Assembly (NCBI GenBank): GCA_964415605.1
Contig: CAYQBA010000033.1
Location: 1 to 30,497 of the forward strand
DNA from: UCB3 sp964415605
Lineage (GTDB): Bacteria > Chloroflexota > Anaerolineae > Epilineales > Epilineaceae
Direction: 5' to 3'
DNA length: 30,497 bases
In this document: one piece after another, positions 6,449 through 14,700 of the stretch
How the letters are laid out: the number at the start of each line of letters is the position of its first letter
Position numbering within the stretch: the first letter of the stretch is position 1
The notes under the pieces: generated by a model
Told to the model about the DNA's origin: nothing
Seen by the model: the letters and a program-made list of their open reading frames with translations, nothing else
Database searches by the model: none
Translations under genes and position numbers: made by a program

Positions 6449-8139
6449 AGTCACGTGCATGGGGGAGCGGCCTGGCGGCCGTCGTCGCGCTCGCGGTGAC
6501 CGGCGCGCCGGCGGCCGCGCAGGGCACGGTGTTCGTCAACACCACGGAAGACCTGCCGCCGGAGCCGCAGTACTGTCTGCCGGCCCAGATCTGCCCGCTG
6601 CGCTCGGCCATCGAGCGCGCCGAGAGCGGCGCCACGGTCAGGGCCTGTTACGACGCGACCGAGATCGCCGAGGGCAAGGTGCCCAAGGGCAAGGCCTGCC
6701 GCGGCGCGGCCAAGCCGCTGACGACGGCCGACAAGGGATTCGACGCGGCCACCGGCAAGTGGGTGTTCGACTTCAACCACAACCTGCCGTACACCCTCGG
6801 CAAGGGCGGCGCCAAGATCGACTTCACCGCCGATATCGACGGCTGGGCGGGTCCACAGGACAACAAGATCGCCATCGGCCCGGGCGACAACAAGATGGAC
6901 CATGCCCTGGTCATCGAGAGCAGCAACAACGTCCTGCAGGGCTTCGATGTGCGCGGCGAGTTCACGAACGCCGCCATCACCATCCGCGCCGGGCTCGAAT
7001 CCGGCACCGTCGCCAACAACCAGATCGGGCCCGGCCTGGTGTTCGCGGCCTTGCCCGGCATCGGGGTGCGCATGAGCGGCCCCGAGGTCCGAGAGAACCG
7101 CTTTGTGGGCAATTGGTGCGGCATCGCGGGGGATGGCACGCGCATCGAGCGCAACCGCGACGACTGCGTGCAGCTTGCCGATGGGACATCCGCCAACCAG
7201 ATCGGCGGGCCCGAGGCCAAGGACCGCAACATCTTCGCCGCCAGCGATCTCGGCTCGGGCGTGATCCTTCAGGACATCCGCACGACCGACAACGTCATCG
7301 AGGGCAACTGGTTCGGCCTGGACGCGACAGGCAAGAAGGCCGGCAACGAGGCCGGCGTCACGATCAAGCTCGGTGCCCGCGGCACGCGGATCACCGGCAA
7401 CGTCATCAGCGGCAACGACCAGTCCGGCATCTCGATCTTCGACAACAGCGCCGCTACCCAGATCACCGGCAACACCATCGGCGAGAGCCCCGACGGCACG
7501 GGGTGCGTCGGCAACGGCAACTACGGTGTGTCGATGACCGGTTCCGTGGACGACAGCGTGGTGTCCGGCAACCGGATCGTGTGCAACGTCAAGGGCGGCG
7601 TGCTCATCAGTGGCGCGGGCTGTCAGAAGAACCGCGTGTCGCGCAACAGCATCGCCCGGAACAACGGCGACGCGATCCGCGTGGCGTCCGGCGCCAACGG
7701 CAACATCCGGCTCCCGACGCTGAACAACACGACGGCGACGCGCATCGTGGGCGCCGCCTGCCCGGGTTGTCTGGTGGAGGTGTTCTCCGACACGGGCGAC
7801 GAGGCCGAGGTGTTCGAGGGCGAGATCCAGGCCGACCAGGCAACGGGCCTCTTCATCTTCGACAAGCCCGAAGGCTTCCGGCACGTCTTCGTCAAGGTGG
7901 TCGGCACCGATCCAAACGGCAACTCGTCGGGCCTGTCGCTCAAGCGGGCCGTGCCCGCCGGCCGGACCCCGACCGCAACGCCGGTGGTGGCAACCCTCAC
8001 GCCCCGGCCGTCGACCACGCCGACCCCCGGCACGCCCGGAACCCCGGAAACGCCGGAGGCCACCCCGACGGCGGACGGCATCCGCGATGTGTTCATGCCC
8101 GCGGTCTTCAAGTCGTACGCCTTGGTCACCGGCCACTAG
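6445..8139 (+). CDS. Secreted CSLREA-type right-handed beta-helix protein
   Basis: Predicted 564-residue exported protein starting at a GTG that overlaps the upstream TGA by four bases, with a GGGGGA-type ribosome site before it. A signal peptide spans residues 1 to about 26 (cleavage after PAAAQ or nearby). A CSLREA-like segment follows (C44, then CPLRSAIERAESG at 50-62). Residues about 150-430 contain many short turns such as NxIxGN, TGNVISGN and SGNRIVCN, typical of a parallel beta-helix that binds or cleaves polysaccharide or serves as a surface scaffold; no catalytic site is recognised. A Thr/Pro linker (about 505-545) precedes the last 17 residues, which carry DVFMPAVF (548-555). That ending resembles short motifs on other exported proteins in the window. 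It is the second gene of the envelope operon. Confidence 0.85.
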   Translation: MKSRAWGSGLAAVVALAVTGAPAAAQGTVFVNTTEDLPPEPQYCLPAQICPLRSAIERAESGATVRACYDATEIAEGKVPKGKACRGAAKPLTTADKGFDAATGKWVFDFNHNLPYTLGKGGAKIDFTADIDGWAGPQDNKIAIGPGDNKMDHALVIESSNNVLQGFDVRGEFTNAAITIRAGLESGTVANNQIGPGLVFAALPGIGVRMSGPEVRENRFVGNWCGIAGDGTRIERNRDDCVQLADGTSANQIGGPEAKDRNIFAASDLGSGVILQDIRTTDNVIEGNWFGLDATGKKAGNEAGVTIKLGARGTRITGNVISGNDQSGISIFDNSAATQITGNTIGESPDGTGCVGNGNYGVSMTGSVDDSVVSGNRIVCNVKGGVLISGAGCQKNRVSRNSIARNNGDAIRVASGANGNIRLPTLNNTTATRIVGAACPGCLVEVFSDTGDEAEVFEGEIQADQATGLFIFDKPEGFRHVFVKVVGTDPNGNSSGLSLKRAVPAGRTPTATPVVATLTPRPSTTPTPGTPGTPETPEATPTADGIRDVFMPAVFKSYALVTGH

Positions 8140-8153
8140 CAGGCGCCTCAACC

Positions 8154-10511
8154 GTGACAGGGGCCCGCGCCGGATGGCGCTTGCGGGCGGTCGCCGCCCT
8201 GGCGATGGCGGCATGGATCGGGCTTGGCGGACCGGTGCCCGGCGCCGGTCGTGAGGCTCGCCAGGCGGCCGCCGACCCCGCCGAGCCGTCGCCCCCGTTC
8301 GGGTTGGCGCACGTGGACCTCATGGATCTCCACGTGGCCCGGGAGCCGTCCGGCGCCGTGCGACCCGCCGAGCGCTTGCCGGCGGCCGACCTGGGCGATC
8401 GGTACGCCAAGGCGCGCGCGTCAGGCGCGGGGTGGAACCGTTGGTCGCTGTATTGGGACATGGTCGAGTCGCGCGGCGGATCCTACGACTGGTCGGTCGC
8501 CGACGCCATCGTCAGTCGTGACGCCGCGACCGGGTTGCGCACGCTGGCCATTCTCCAGGGGACTCCCCCTCAGCACGCGACCGGCGGCGACCGGGCCGCG
8601 GGCGTGCCGGCGGTGGGTGGCCTGGGGCTTCGCTTCGGGGCGGCGGCTGCGGCCGCGTGGTCCGCACGACCGCAGTCCGCGGCCCCGCCCCCCGTTCAAG
8701 CCTCGCCGCCGGCGGGCCTGGAGCGACCGATCTTCAGGCGGGCCGACGGGGGCCTTACCGACGACCCCGACATCGCCAGCGCGGTCAACGCCGACAACCC
8801 TTGGGCGCGCTTCGTCGACGCGGCGGTCGAGCGCTACGGGCCGGGCGGCGATCTCGCCCGCGCCAGCGGGTGGGCGCCGGGGGCGGGCGTGCGGGCATGG
8901 GAGATCGGCAACGAGCCCAACCTGGCGCACTTCTGGAGCGGATCACCGGCACAGTTCGCGCGGTACCTCGAGGTCGCGAGCCTTGTCATCCGCCGGCGCG
9001 ACCCCGGGGCAACGATCCTCCATGGCGGGATCGCCGACGACGCGAGCGCCGCCGGTTGGTACGGCCAGCTCGTCGACGCGCTGAAGTCCCGGGCTGCCGC
9101 CTCGCCGCTGCCTGCGCGCCACGGCTACTACTTCGACAAGGCCGCCTGGCACTGGTACACGTACCCGTCGCTGCTCCAGACCGGACCCGCCCGGGCGCGC
9201 GCGCTGCTCACCGAACGCGGGCTGCCGGCGCGCCCGATCTGGGTCACCGAGATGGGGGTGCCCATTTGGTCGGAGCACCCCGGGCCGTGCTGGGACCCCG
9301 TCAGCCCGTGGCGAGCATCCTCGGCGGAGCAATCCGTCTACCTGTGGCAGGCGTTCACCGAAGGGCGCGCCGCCGGGGTCGAGGTCATGTTCGTCTTTCA
9401 GCTTTACGACGATTGCGGCAACGGCCCCGTGAGCTACGATGCGTTCGGCCTGGTGCGCAACCACGCCTCCAACCAATGCTGGACGCCTCCGGAGGGGCAA
9501 CCCTGCTGGCGACTCGATGCGGCCGGCGCCGGCACGCCGCGCCCGGCGTACCAGACCCTTCAGGCCGCCGCCCAGATCCTGGCGAATACCGAGCTCCTGT
9601 GGCGCCCGCCGCGCGAGGCGGACTTCTGGCAGCGGGTGCTCCTCTACCAGCCGCCGGACCGCCGCGTGATGGTGTTGTGGAACCTGCTCCGTGCCGATCG
9701 CACCGTCGAGGTGTTCGGCACGGGGCGTGAGGCGGAGGTGCTGACGCTGGACGCGGACGGGCGACTCCAGCGCCGCGTCGCCACCCCCACGGCCGGCCGT
9801 CACACGCTCACCTTGCCCGGCGCCACGAACCGCAACAACCCGGGCAACCAGGCTGCGGTCATGGCCGGGCGACCGGTCATCGTGGTCGAGCGCGACACGA
9901 GCGGGCCCTTCCGGGCCGTGGTCGAGCCGTTGCCCCCCGAGTCGGCGACGCGGTTCACGCTGACGGTGTCGGCCGCGGACGGCGGCACCGGCGTCGGCGC
10001 GTATCGCGTCTACTTCACCTCCGGCGCGCCGCCCGCACAGCCCGCCGATTGGATGGTGCTCGTCGACGCCGTGCCGTGGCCAGCCGGCGCCCTGTCGGGA
10101 ACGGCCAGCGTTCAGTTCGACGGGCTGGCGGGTCAGACCTATCATTTCGCGGCCCAGGCACGCGATCGCGCCGGCAACTGGAGCGCCATCCCGCGCGAGC
10201 CCCAGGCCCAGACGCGGGTGACGAGCGACGTCCCGACGCCAGCGCCTGCCGTGCCTCCTACGATGCCGACGCCATCCCCCACCATGCCGACGCCAACCTT
10301 GGCGCCAACGACTGCCGCAACGGCCACCCCCATCGCAACCGTCACGCCGGCGTTGGCGCCAACGGCGACGGCGTGGCCGTCTTCCACGACCACGCCGCCA
10401 TCCACGGCAACCGAGCGGCCCACGGTGTCACCGGTCGCATGGATCCACCTCCCCTTCGCCGTTGGCCCGGCGTGGATGGAGAACGATCCACGGGCGATCC
10501 AGCCGCGGTAG
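8154..10511 (+). CDS. Secreted clan GH-A glycoside hydrolase-like protein
   Basis: Predicted 785-residue exported protein. The GTG start 14 bases after the previous stop gives a signal peptide (residues about 8-38). Residues about 50-520 form a TIM-barrel glycosidase of clan GH-A, nearest in style to GH39 or GH5-like enzymes. The likely acid/base is E254 in WEIGNEPN and the likely nucleophile E366 in WVTEMGVP; a WNRWSLYWDMVE segment lies near the start of the barrel. A beta-sandwich, fibronectin-like segment follows (about 585-690, YRVYFTSG to AGNWSAIP), then a Thr/Pro linker and a 23-residue tail with WIHLPFAV (763-770). The substrate is unknown, and the residue assignment comes from motif reading only. 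It is the third gene of the operon. Confidence 0.85.
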   Translation: MTGARAGWRLRAVAALAMAAWIGLGGPVPGAGREARQAAADPAEPSPPFGLAHVDLMDLHVAREPSGAVRPAERLPAADLGDRYAKARASGAGWNRWSLYWDMVESRGGSYDWSVADAIVSRDAATGLRTLAILQGTPPQHATGGDRAAGVPAVGGLGLRFGAAAAAAWSARPQSAAPPPVQASPPAGLERPIFRRADGGLTDDPDIASAVNADNPWARFVDAAVERYGPGGDLARASGWAPGAGVRAWEIGNEPNLAHFWSGSPAQFARYLEVASLVIRRRDPGATILHGGIADDASAAGWYGQLVDALKSRAAASPLPARHGYYFDKAAWHWYTYPSLLQTGPARARALLTERGLPARPIWVTEMGVPIWSEHPGPCWDPVSPWRASSAEQSVYLWQAFTEGRAAGVEVMFVFQLYDDCGNGPVSYDAFGLVRNHASNQCWTPPEGQPCWRLDAAGAGTPRPAYQTLQAAAQILANTELLWRPPREADFWQRVLLYQPPDRRVMVLWNLLRADRTVEVFGTGREAEVLTLDADGRLQRRVATPTAGRHTLTLPGATNRNNPGNQAAVMAGRPVIVVERDTSGPFRAVVEPLPPESATRFTLTVSAADGGTGVGAYRVYFTSGAPPAQPADWMVLVDAVPWPAGALSGTASVQFDGLAGQTYHFAAQARDRAGNWSAIPREPQAQTRVTSDVPTPAPAVPPTMPTPSPTMPTPTLAPTTAATATPIATVTPALAPTATAWPSSTTTPPSTATERPTVSPVAWIHLPFAVGPAWMENDPRAIQPR

Positions 10512-10587
10512 TCCCGCGCGCCGCGCCATGGGAGCCCGTGACCACCATTCGCTCCACAACCACGCCACCATCGAAAGGTGTGAAGCT

Positions 10588-11391
10588 TTGACCAAGCGCA
10601 GATCAGCGCGCCACGCGCAGCCTTCCGCCGGCCCGGCGGGCACCCAGATCGAGATCGGCGCCGGTGCGCTCGTCATCCTCCTCCTCGTGGGCGCCGGCGC
10701 GGCCGCGGCCTGGTGGGTGCTGGGCGGGCGCGGCGCGTCGACTGCCGGGTCCGCCGCGCCGACAACCGCCGCCGTCCCGTCGGCGGTCGGCTTGGAGGCC
10801 ACGTCCCAGGCTGTGGCCAAGCCCGAGGTCGGCCGTACGCCAGATGGCGACCCGTTCATCGGCAACCCCGCCGCGCCGGTGACCATCGTCGCGTACTCGG
10901 ACTACCAATGCCCGAATTGCCGCCAATTCGCCACCGAGATCTTGCCATGGCTCGAGCAGACCTGGATGGCGCGAGGCGTCGTCCGCGTGGTGTACCGCGA
11001 CTTCCCCGTGCGCGGTCCCGAGTCGGTGGATGCGGCATTGGCTGCCCAGTGCGCCGGCGACCAGGACCGCTTCTGGGACATGCACGATCGGCTGTTCGGC
11101 GCGCAGTCCGGCGAGAACGTCGGCACCTTCACGCGTGACAATCTCCACGCGATCGCCGCCGCGGTGGGGCTGGATGTCGACGCCTATGACGCCTGCATGG
11201 CCGGCGAACGCTATCGGGCACGAGTCGACGCATCGGCGGCTGCGGCACGCGCTCAAGGCTTCGAGGGCACCCCAACCTACCTGATCAACGGCCGCAAGAC
11301 GCAAGGCGCCATCCGCATTGCCGACTGGGAGCAGTTGTTCCAACTCTACCAGCAGGACTTCGCGCGCGCGACCCAGGCGGTGGCGCCTTGA
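10588..11391 (+). CDS. Membrane-anchored DsbA-like thioredoxin-fold protein
   Basis: Predicted 267-residue thiol oxidoreductase of the DsbA/Thioredoxin_4 group, anchored by one membrane helix (about 22-45) with the catalytic domain outside. The active site is C108-P-N-C111 in SDYQCPNC, the cis-proline is P229 in GTPTYLING, and C155 and C203 may form a second disulfide as in other members. The TTG at 10588 is preferred because an AGGTG ribosome site lies 8 bases before it and the protein then begins with a short basic segment before the helix; an in-frame ATG at 10528 lacks these features. It follows the glycosidase gene by 76 bases and probably helps fold the Cys-containing exported proteins encoded upstream. 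Confidence 0.87.
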   Translation: MTKRRSARHAQPSAGPAGTQIEIGAGALVILLLVGAGAAAAWWVLGGRGASTAGSAAPTTAAVPSAVGLEATSQAVAKPEVGRTPDGDPFIGNPAAPVTIVAYSDYQCPNCRQFATEILPWLEQTWMARGVVRVVYRDFPVRGPESVDAALAAQCAGDQDRFWDMHDRLFGAQSGENVGTFTRDNLHAIAAAVGLDVDAYDACMAGERYRARVDASAAAARAQGFEGTPTYLINGRKTQGAIRIADWEQLFQLYQQDFARATQAVAP

Positions 11392-11405
11392 CCGCGGGGT
11401 AGCCT

Positions 11406-11597
11406 TCAGCGGTCTTCGTCGTCGGGAGTCCCAGGATCCAGCACCTCGATGCGGATGCCGCCGCACGCGAGCTGCGCGTCACGCGCGGTGCCCTCGACAA
11501 GGGCGAGCGCTTCCTTGAGCATGCGCAGGATCTCGCCCCGGGAGGCGCGTCCGCCATAACTGCCTGTATAATCCATCAGCAGACGATCCGGCTGCAT
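11406..11597 (-). CDS. Small unknown protein (63 residues)
   Basis: A short minus-strand ORF between the DsbA-like gene (convergent) and the first sigma operon (divergent). The ATG at 11597 has GGGGAG six bases upstream, which makes it a better start than the ATG at 11639. The product is soluble with no signal or membrane segment. It has one helical stretch (GEILRMLKEALALVEG), a single Cys in LACGG, and an acidic end (PDDEDR). No family is recognised. Its coding status rests on the ribosome site and on filling an otherwise empty gap. Confidence 0.5.
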   Translation of the reverse strand: MQPDRLLMDYTGSYGGRASRGEILRMLKEALALVEGTARDAQLACGGIRIEVLDPGTPDDEDR

Positions 11598-11667
11598 GGC
11601 GCGCTCCCCGTGGCGTTTCGTGTGGGGCCGGCCGATCACCCTTTGCGCAAGGCTTCGACGCGACCGC

Positions 11668-11703
11668 CGCGGCCGCCATTGTAGAGAGCCCGCGGCGGCC
11701 GCG
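11668..11703. repeat. 10-bp inverted repeat upstream of the ECF sigma gene
   Basis: CGCGGCCGCC (11668-11677) and GGCGGCCGCG (11694-11703) are perfect inverted arms around 16 bases. They lie between the divergent small ORF and the sigma factor gene, and the right arm touches the proposed -35 element. This could be a hairpin or an operator. High GC makes chance repeats more likely. Confidence 0.4.
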
Positions 11704-11727
11704 CAACCCAGGCTGTCATCGGGCGTA
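11703..11727 (+). promoter_or_regulatory. Possible ECF-type promoter for the sigma operon
   Basis: GCAACC (11703-11708) followed after 15 bases by CGTA (11724-11727) resembles the AAC and CGT elements of ECF sigma-dependent promoters. Transcription would begin near 11735, shortly before the GGAGGAG ribosome site. ECF sigma genes are often self-regulated; here that is inferred from a short pattern only. Confidence 0.3.
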
Positions 11728-11752
11728 AAAGAGTGCGGAGCGGGAGGAGACC

Positions 11753-12400
11753 ATGGAAGGTGAAGCGGCTTGGATCGAGGCCGCGGGTGGCGGTGACAAG
11801 CGCGCGTTCGAACAGCTCGTGCTCGCCTATCAAAAGCCGGTCTTCAGCTTGGCATATCGGATGCTCGGCAACCCACGCGATGCTGAGGACGCGGCGCAGG
11901 AGTCGTTCGTGCGCTGCTACCGTGCACTCGGGAGCTACGACCGGCGCCGACCGTTCTCTACATGGCTTCTGTCCATCGTGGCGCACCACTGCATCGATCG
12001 GTTGCGGCGGCAACGGCTGCGCGAGGTGTCGCTCGACGGCCTGCCGACGTGGCGTTGGATGCCGGGCGACGCGGTGGATCCCGAGTCGGCCGCGGAGGAT
12101 GCCGAGTTGACGGACCATATCGGCCGTTTGTTGCTCGAGCTCCCGGAGGACTATCGTCTCGCGCTGGTGCTGCGATACTGGCACGACCTGGGCTATGAGG
12201 AAATCAGCGAGGTGACGGGCCAAACCGTGTCGGCGGTCAAGAGCCGGTTGCACCGGGCGCGTCGCCAGCTGGCGGAGATCATGGTTGTCGATGGCGGAAA
12301 CGGGCCGCTGGCGCCCGCCAACGCCGACGGGCGCGCCGCCGCTGCGTCCATCAATTCAGGAGGTGTGCACGCATGCACTGCAACGATGCCCGCCAGTTGA
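11753..12400 (+). CDS. ECF RNA polymerase sigma factor
   Basis: Predicted 215-residue sigma70-family ECF factor that directs RNA polymerase to a small regulon. Region 2 spans about residues 19-87, with AYRMLGNPRDAEDAAQE and FSTWLLSIVAHHCIDRLRR. Region 4 spans about 126-177, with LPEDYRLALVLRYWHDLGYEEI and a helix-turn-helix ending in VKSRLHRAR. A GGAGGAG ribosome site precedes the ATG. The last 35 or so residues are an Ala/Gly-rich tail whose reading frame overlaps the start of the anti-sigma gene by 28 bases, so the two are translationally linked. The stress sensed is unknown, but the operon partners point to the envelope. Confidence 0.94.
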   Translation: MEGEAAWIEAAGGGDKRAFEQLVLAYQKPVFSLAYRMLGNPRDAEDAAQESFVRCYRALGSYDRRRPFSTWLLSIVAHHCIDRLRRQRLREVSLDGLPTWRWMPGDAVDPESAAEDAELTDHIGRLLLELPEDYRLALVLRYWHDLGYEEISEVTGQTVSAVKSRLHRARRQLAEIMVVDGGNGPLAPANADGRAAAASINSGGVHACTATMPAS

Positions 12401-12903
12401 TGGCGGACGTGCTCGACGGTGCCGACGATGCGCTGCTGCTGCCGCACCTGGCCACGTGCCAGACCTGCGGCGCCGAATGGCAACGCCTGGGGTCGATCGA
12501 GCGTTGGCTCAGGTCGCAGGCCCTCGAGGAACCGCCGGCCCATCTGGCGCACCGGGTGATGAACCGCTTGGAGGTCGACCACGCGACCCGCTCGCTCGGT
12601 GCCTGGCGGCGCAGCCTGCTCCAGATCGGTGCGATCTTGACGGGGGTCGCCGCTTTGGGTTTCGGGGGCGCGGTGGCGTTCTTCGACGTTCCGGTGCGCA
12701 CCCATGCGACCGTGCTCGGCGCGTGGGTGGCCGACATGGCTCGCGCGGCCTGGCGATGGGTGGACGCCAGCCATTCCGGCGCCGGCGGCGCTGCGTTGTG
12801 GGTGGTCTACGGCGGACTCGCCATCGCCATCGCCGCCATCTGGTTCGGCGCGCTCGTGGTCCCGCGCACGTCGTTGGCCGCACGCCGTTCGCGCGATGCG
12901 TGA
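12373..12903 (+). CDS. Zinc-finger anti-sigma factor, membrane-bound
   Basis: Predicted 176-residue anti-sigma factor. The N-terminal cytoplasmic part has the ZAS-type pattern H25-x3-C29-x2-C32 with an extra C3, which would hold the sigma factor inactive. Two membrane helices are predicted (about 82-104 and 138-163), with a short outer loop that has no recognisable sensor domain. AGGAGGTG precedes the ATG, and the start lies inside the sigma coding region, which favours balanced synthesis. Its stop overlaps the preferred ATG of the next gene by 8 bases. Confidence 0.9.
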   Translation: MHCNDARQLMADVLDGADDALLLPHLATCQTCGAEWQRLGSIERWLRSQALEEPPAHLAHRVMNRLEVDHATRSLGAWRRSLLQIGAILTGVAALGFGGAVAFFDVPVRTHATVLGAWVADMARAAWRWVDASHSGAGGAALWVVYGGLAIAIAAIWFGALVVPRTSLAARRSRDA

Positions 12904-14689
12904 CCGAAGGTCCGACGTGACGGGGCACGAGGCGGGCGGGGCGGGGCGGCGGTCGCCCATTCTTGGGGTGGCCATTGCTCCCCGGGCGGTGGCGCGGGCG
13001 GGGGTAAGTCCGGGTCGCCAGGCGGCCGTGCGGGCCGGTGCGCTGGCGTCGGCGATGCTCATCCTCGTCGCGCATCGGGCGGCAGCCCAACCGGAGCACC
13101 CCGGGCTCGAGAGCTGCACGCGCTTTGGCGATATCGTCGTCGCGAACGGCGAGGTGCTGGACTGCAACTTGAGCGTGATCGGGGGCCGCCTCGACGTGTC
13201 GACGGGCGGCGAGGTGGCCGGCAGCGCCAACGTGCCCTTCGGCGACGCCCATGTCGCGGGCATCGTGGGAGGAGATCTTTACGCCGGTGGCGAAGCGCGC
13301 GTCGATGGGCTGGTGCGGGGCACCGTGTTCGCCGCGGGCGACTTGGTCGTGAGTGGAACGATCGATGGCGACGCATCCGCCAATGGGGACATCGAGGTCT
13401 CCGGCCGGGTTGCAGGAAGCGTCGAGGCATTCGGCGGGGGCGCGACGATCTCGGGCGCCGTCGATGGCGACACGCGCGTCGCCGGTGGACTGACACTGAC
13501 CGATTCCGCCGTCATTGGCGGTGGCTATCGAGCCGGGGGAGCGGTGCGGCGGGCGCCGGGCGCGCAGGTGCTCGGGCCGGCGACCAGCGGCGATTCGCGC
13601 GCGTTCCCGAGCTGGGCGCCGACGGCCTTCAAGACCTTGCTGGTCCTCTCGATGGTCCTTTTCGGCGCGCTGTTCACCGGCCTGATGGCGTCGGTGGCCC
13701 CGCGCGCCATCGATGCGGTTCGGACCGCGCTGACCCGCAGCGCCGGTGCTTCGCTGGCGGCCGGCCTGCTGGTGGGGCTGCTGCTCGTGCCCGTGGGGCT
13801 GATGTTGGCGCTGCCGGCGGTCGTCATGGCGTCGTTGTGGGTGGTCATGGCGCCGCTGCTGGGCGTCGTGGGCGTGATCGTCGCGGCCGCCGCGTGTTTG
13901 GGTGGCGTGGCGCTCGGCACAGGCATCGGCGCGACTCTCGCCTCCCGTCGCACCTTGACCGCGCAGGCCGCGGTGGGCGGTGGTGCCGTCGCGTTCGTGG
14001 GAGCGCTGGCGCTGGTGGTGGGCTTCCGCAGTTGGCCGATCCTCTGCCTCGTGGGCGGTGTCGGCGCGCTCGTGGTGGCGTGGCTCTCCGGTGCCGTCTG
14101 GCTGACGGCTTTCGGGACGCGCCGATGGCCGCGACCGGGGGATGGGCGGCAGGGCGAGCTCGGCGACGAGCCTGGTGCGGGGGCGGCAATCCCGCCCGTG
14201 CACGCACCAGGCACGGCAGCCGCGGACGCCGCCCCGGTGTCGAGCTCGAGCGAGTCCACAGCCGGGTGGCCATCGTCTCAGGTCGCCGGCGGGTCTGAGC
14301 CCACGGTGGGCGCCGAGCTCGAAGCCACTGCCGACCGCGACGCGCGCCGTGACGCCGCTGCCGACGTCAACGGCGGCCTGAACGCGTCCGAAGCCCCGCC
14401 GCCCGATCGGCAGGACATCGACACGACCCCCAGCCCGCTTGCCGACCCGGTGACCGCCGGGCTCGATGCGGCCGCGGCCGTGGCGGCACTGCGGCGCATC
14501 CCGGGCGTCACACCGATCTACGCCCAGCTCCTGGTGGATGCCGGGGTCACGAGCCTCGAGGATGTGGCGCGCGCGGCGCCCGATGTGCTGGCCGCGGCCG
14601 CGTCCGTTCCAGGCGTCGTGACCGTGGATCCCGCGACGGCGGCCCGGTGGATCGAGCTGGCCGACCAGCTGCGCCATCGACCGGCGTAG
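12896..14689 (+). CDS. Bactofilin-like beta-helix membrane protein with HhH end
   Basis: Predicted 597-residue protein. A signal-like hydrophobic segment lies at about 43-65. Residues about 75-230 show repeated short strands (GGRLDVSTGGEVAGS, GDLYAGGEARVDG, GTIDGDASANGDIEVSG) like the beta-helix of polymer-forming bactofilin-type proteins, probably outside the membrane because they follow the signal. Four or five membrane helices follow (about 245-405). An Asp/Glu/Ala-rich linker leads to a helix-hairpin-helix pair at about 530-597 (LRRIPGVTPIYAQLLVDAG and a second LEDVARAAP unit), of the kind seen in DUF4332-like proteins. The start is uncertain: the ATG at 12896 overlaps the anti-sigma stop, while the GTG at 12917 has a GAAGG site before it. 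It is probably the main target of, or partner in, this sigma operon. Confidence 0.75.
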   Translation: MRDRRSDVTGHEAGGAGRRSPILGVAIAPRAVARAGVSPGRQAAVRAGALASAMLILVAHRAAAQPEHPGLESCTRFGDIVVANGEVLDCNLSVIGGRLDVSTGGEVAGSANVPFGDAHVAGIVGGDLYAGGEARVDGLVRGTVFAAGDLVVSGTIDGDASANGDIEVSGRVAGSVEAFGGGATISGAVDGDTRVAGGLTLTDSAVIGGGYRAGGAVRRAPGAQVLGPATSGDSRAFPSWAPTAFKTLLVLSMVLFGALFTGLMASVAPRAIDAVRTALTRSAGASLAAGLLVGLLLVPVGLMLALPAVVMASLWVVMAPLLGVVGVIVAAAACLGGVALGTGIGATLASRRTLTAQAAVGGGAVAFVGALALVVGFRSWPILCLVGGVGALVVAWLSGAVWLTAFGTRRWPRPGDGRQGELGDEPGAGAAIPPVHAPGTAAADAAPVSSSSESTAGWPSSQVAGGSEPTVGAELEATADRDARRDAAADVNGGLNASEAPPPDRQDIDTTPSPLADPVTAGLDAAAAVAALRRIPGVTPIYAQLLVDAGVTSLEDVARAAPDVLAAAASVPGVVTVDPATAARWIELADQLRHRPA

Positions 14690-14700
14690 GCTCCTAGGGC

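Noticed and set aside
7980..8085. Thr/Pro-coding stretches (also at 10230-10430, 20320-20460, 23690-23800 and 25940-26590) as possible DNA repeats or CRISPR-like arrays
   Set aside because: They keep one reading frame, vary in unit length and sequence, and encode linkers in exported proteins. No regular spacer structure is present.
5907..8153. Upstream in-frame extension of the glycosidase gene
   Set aside because: It overlaps the dehydrogenase-like and beta-helix genes in another frame and is Arg-rich low complexity. The GTG at 8154 opens directly on a signal peptide.
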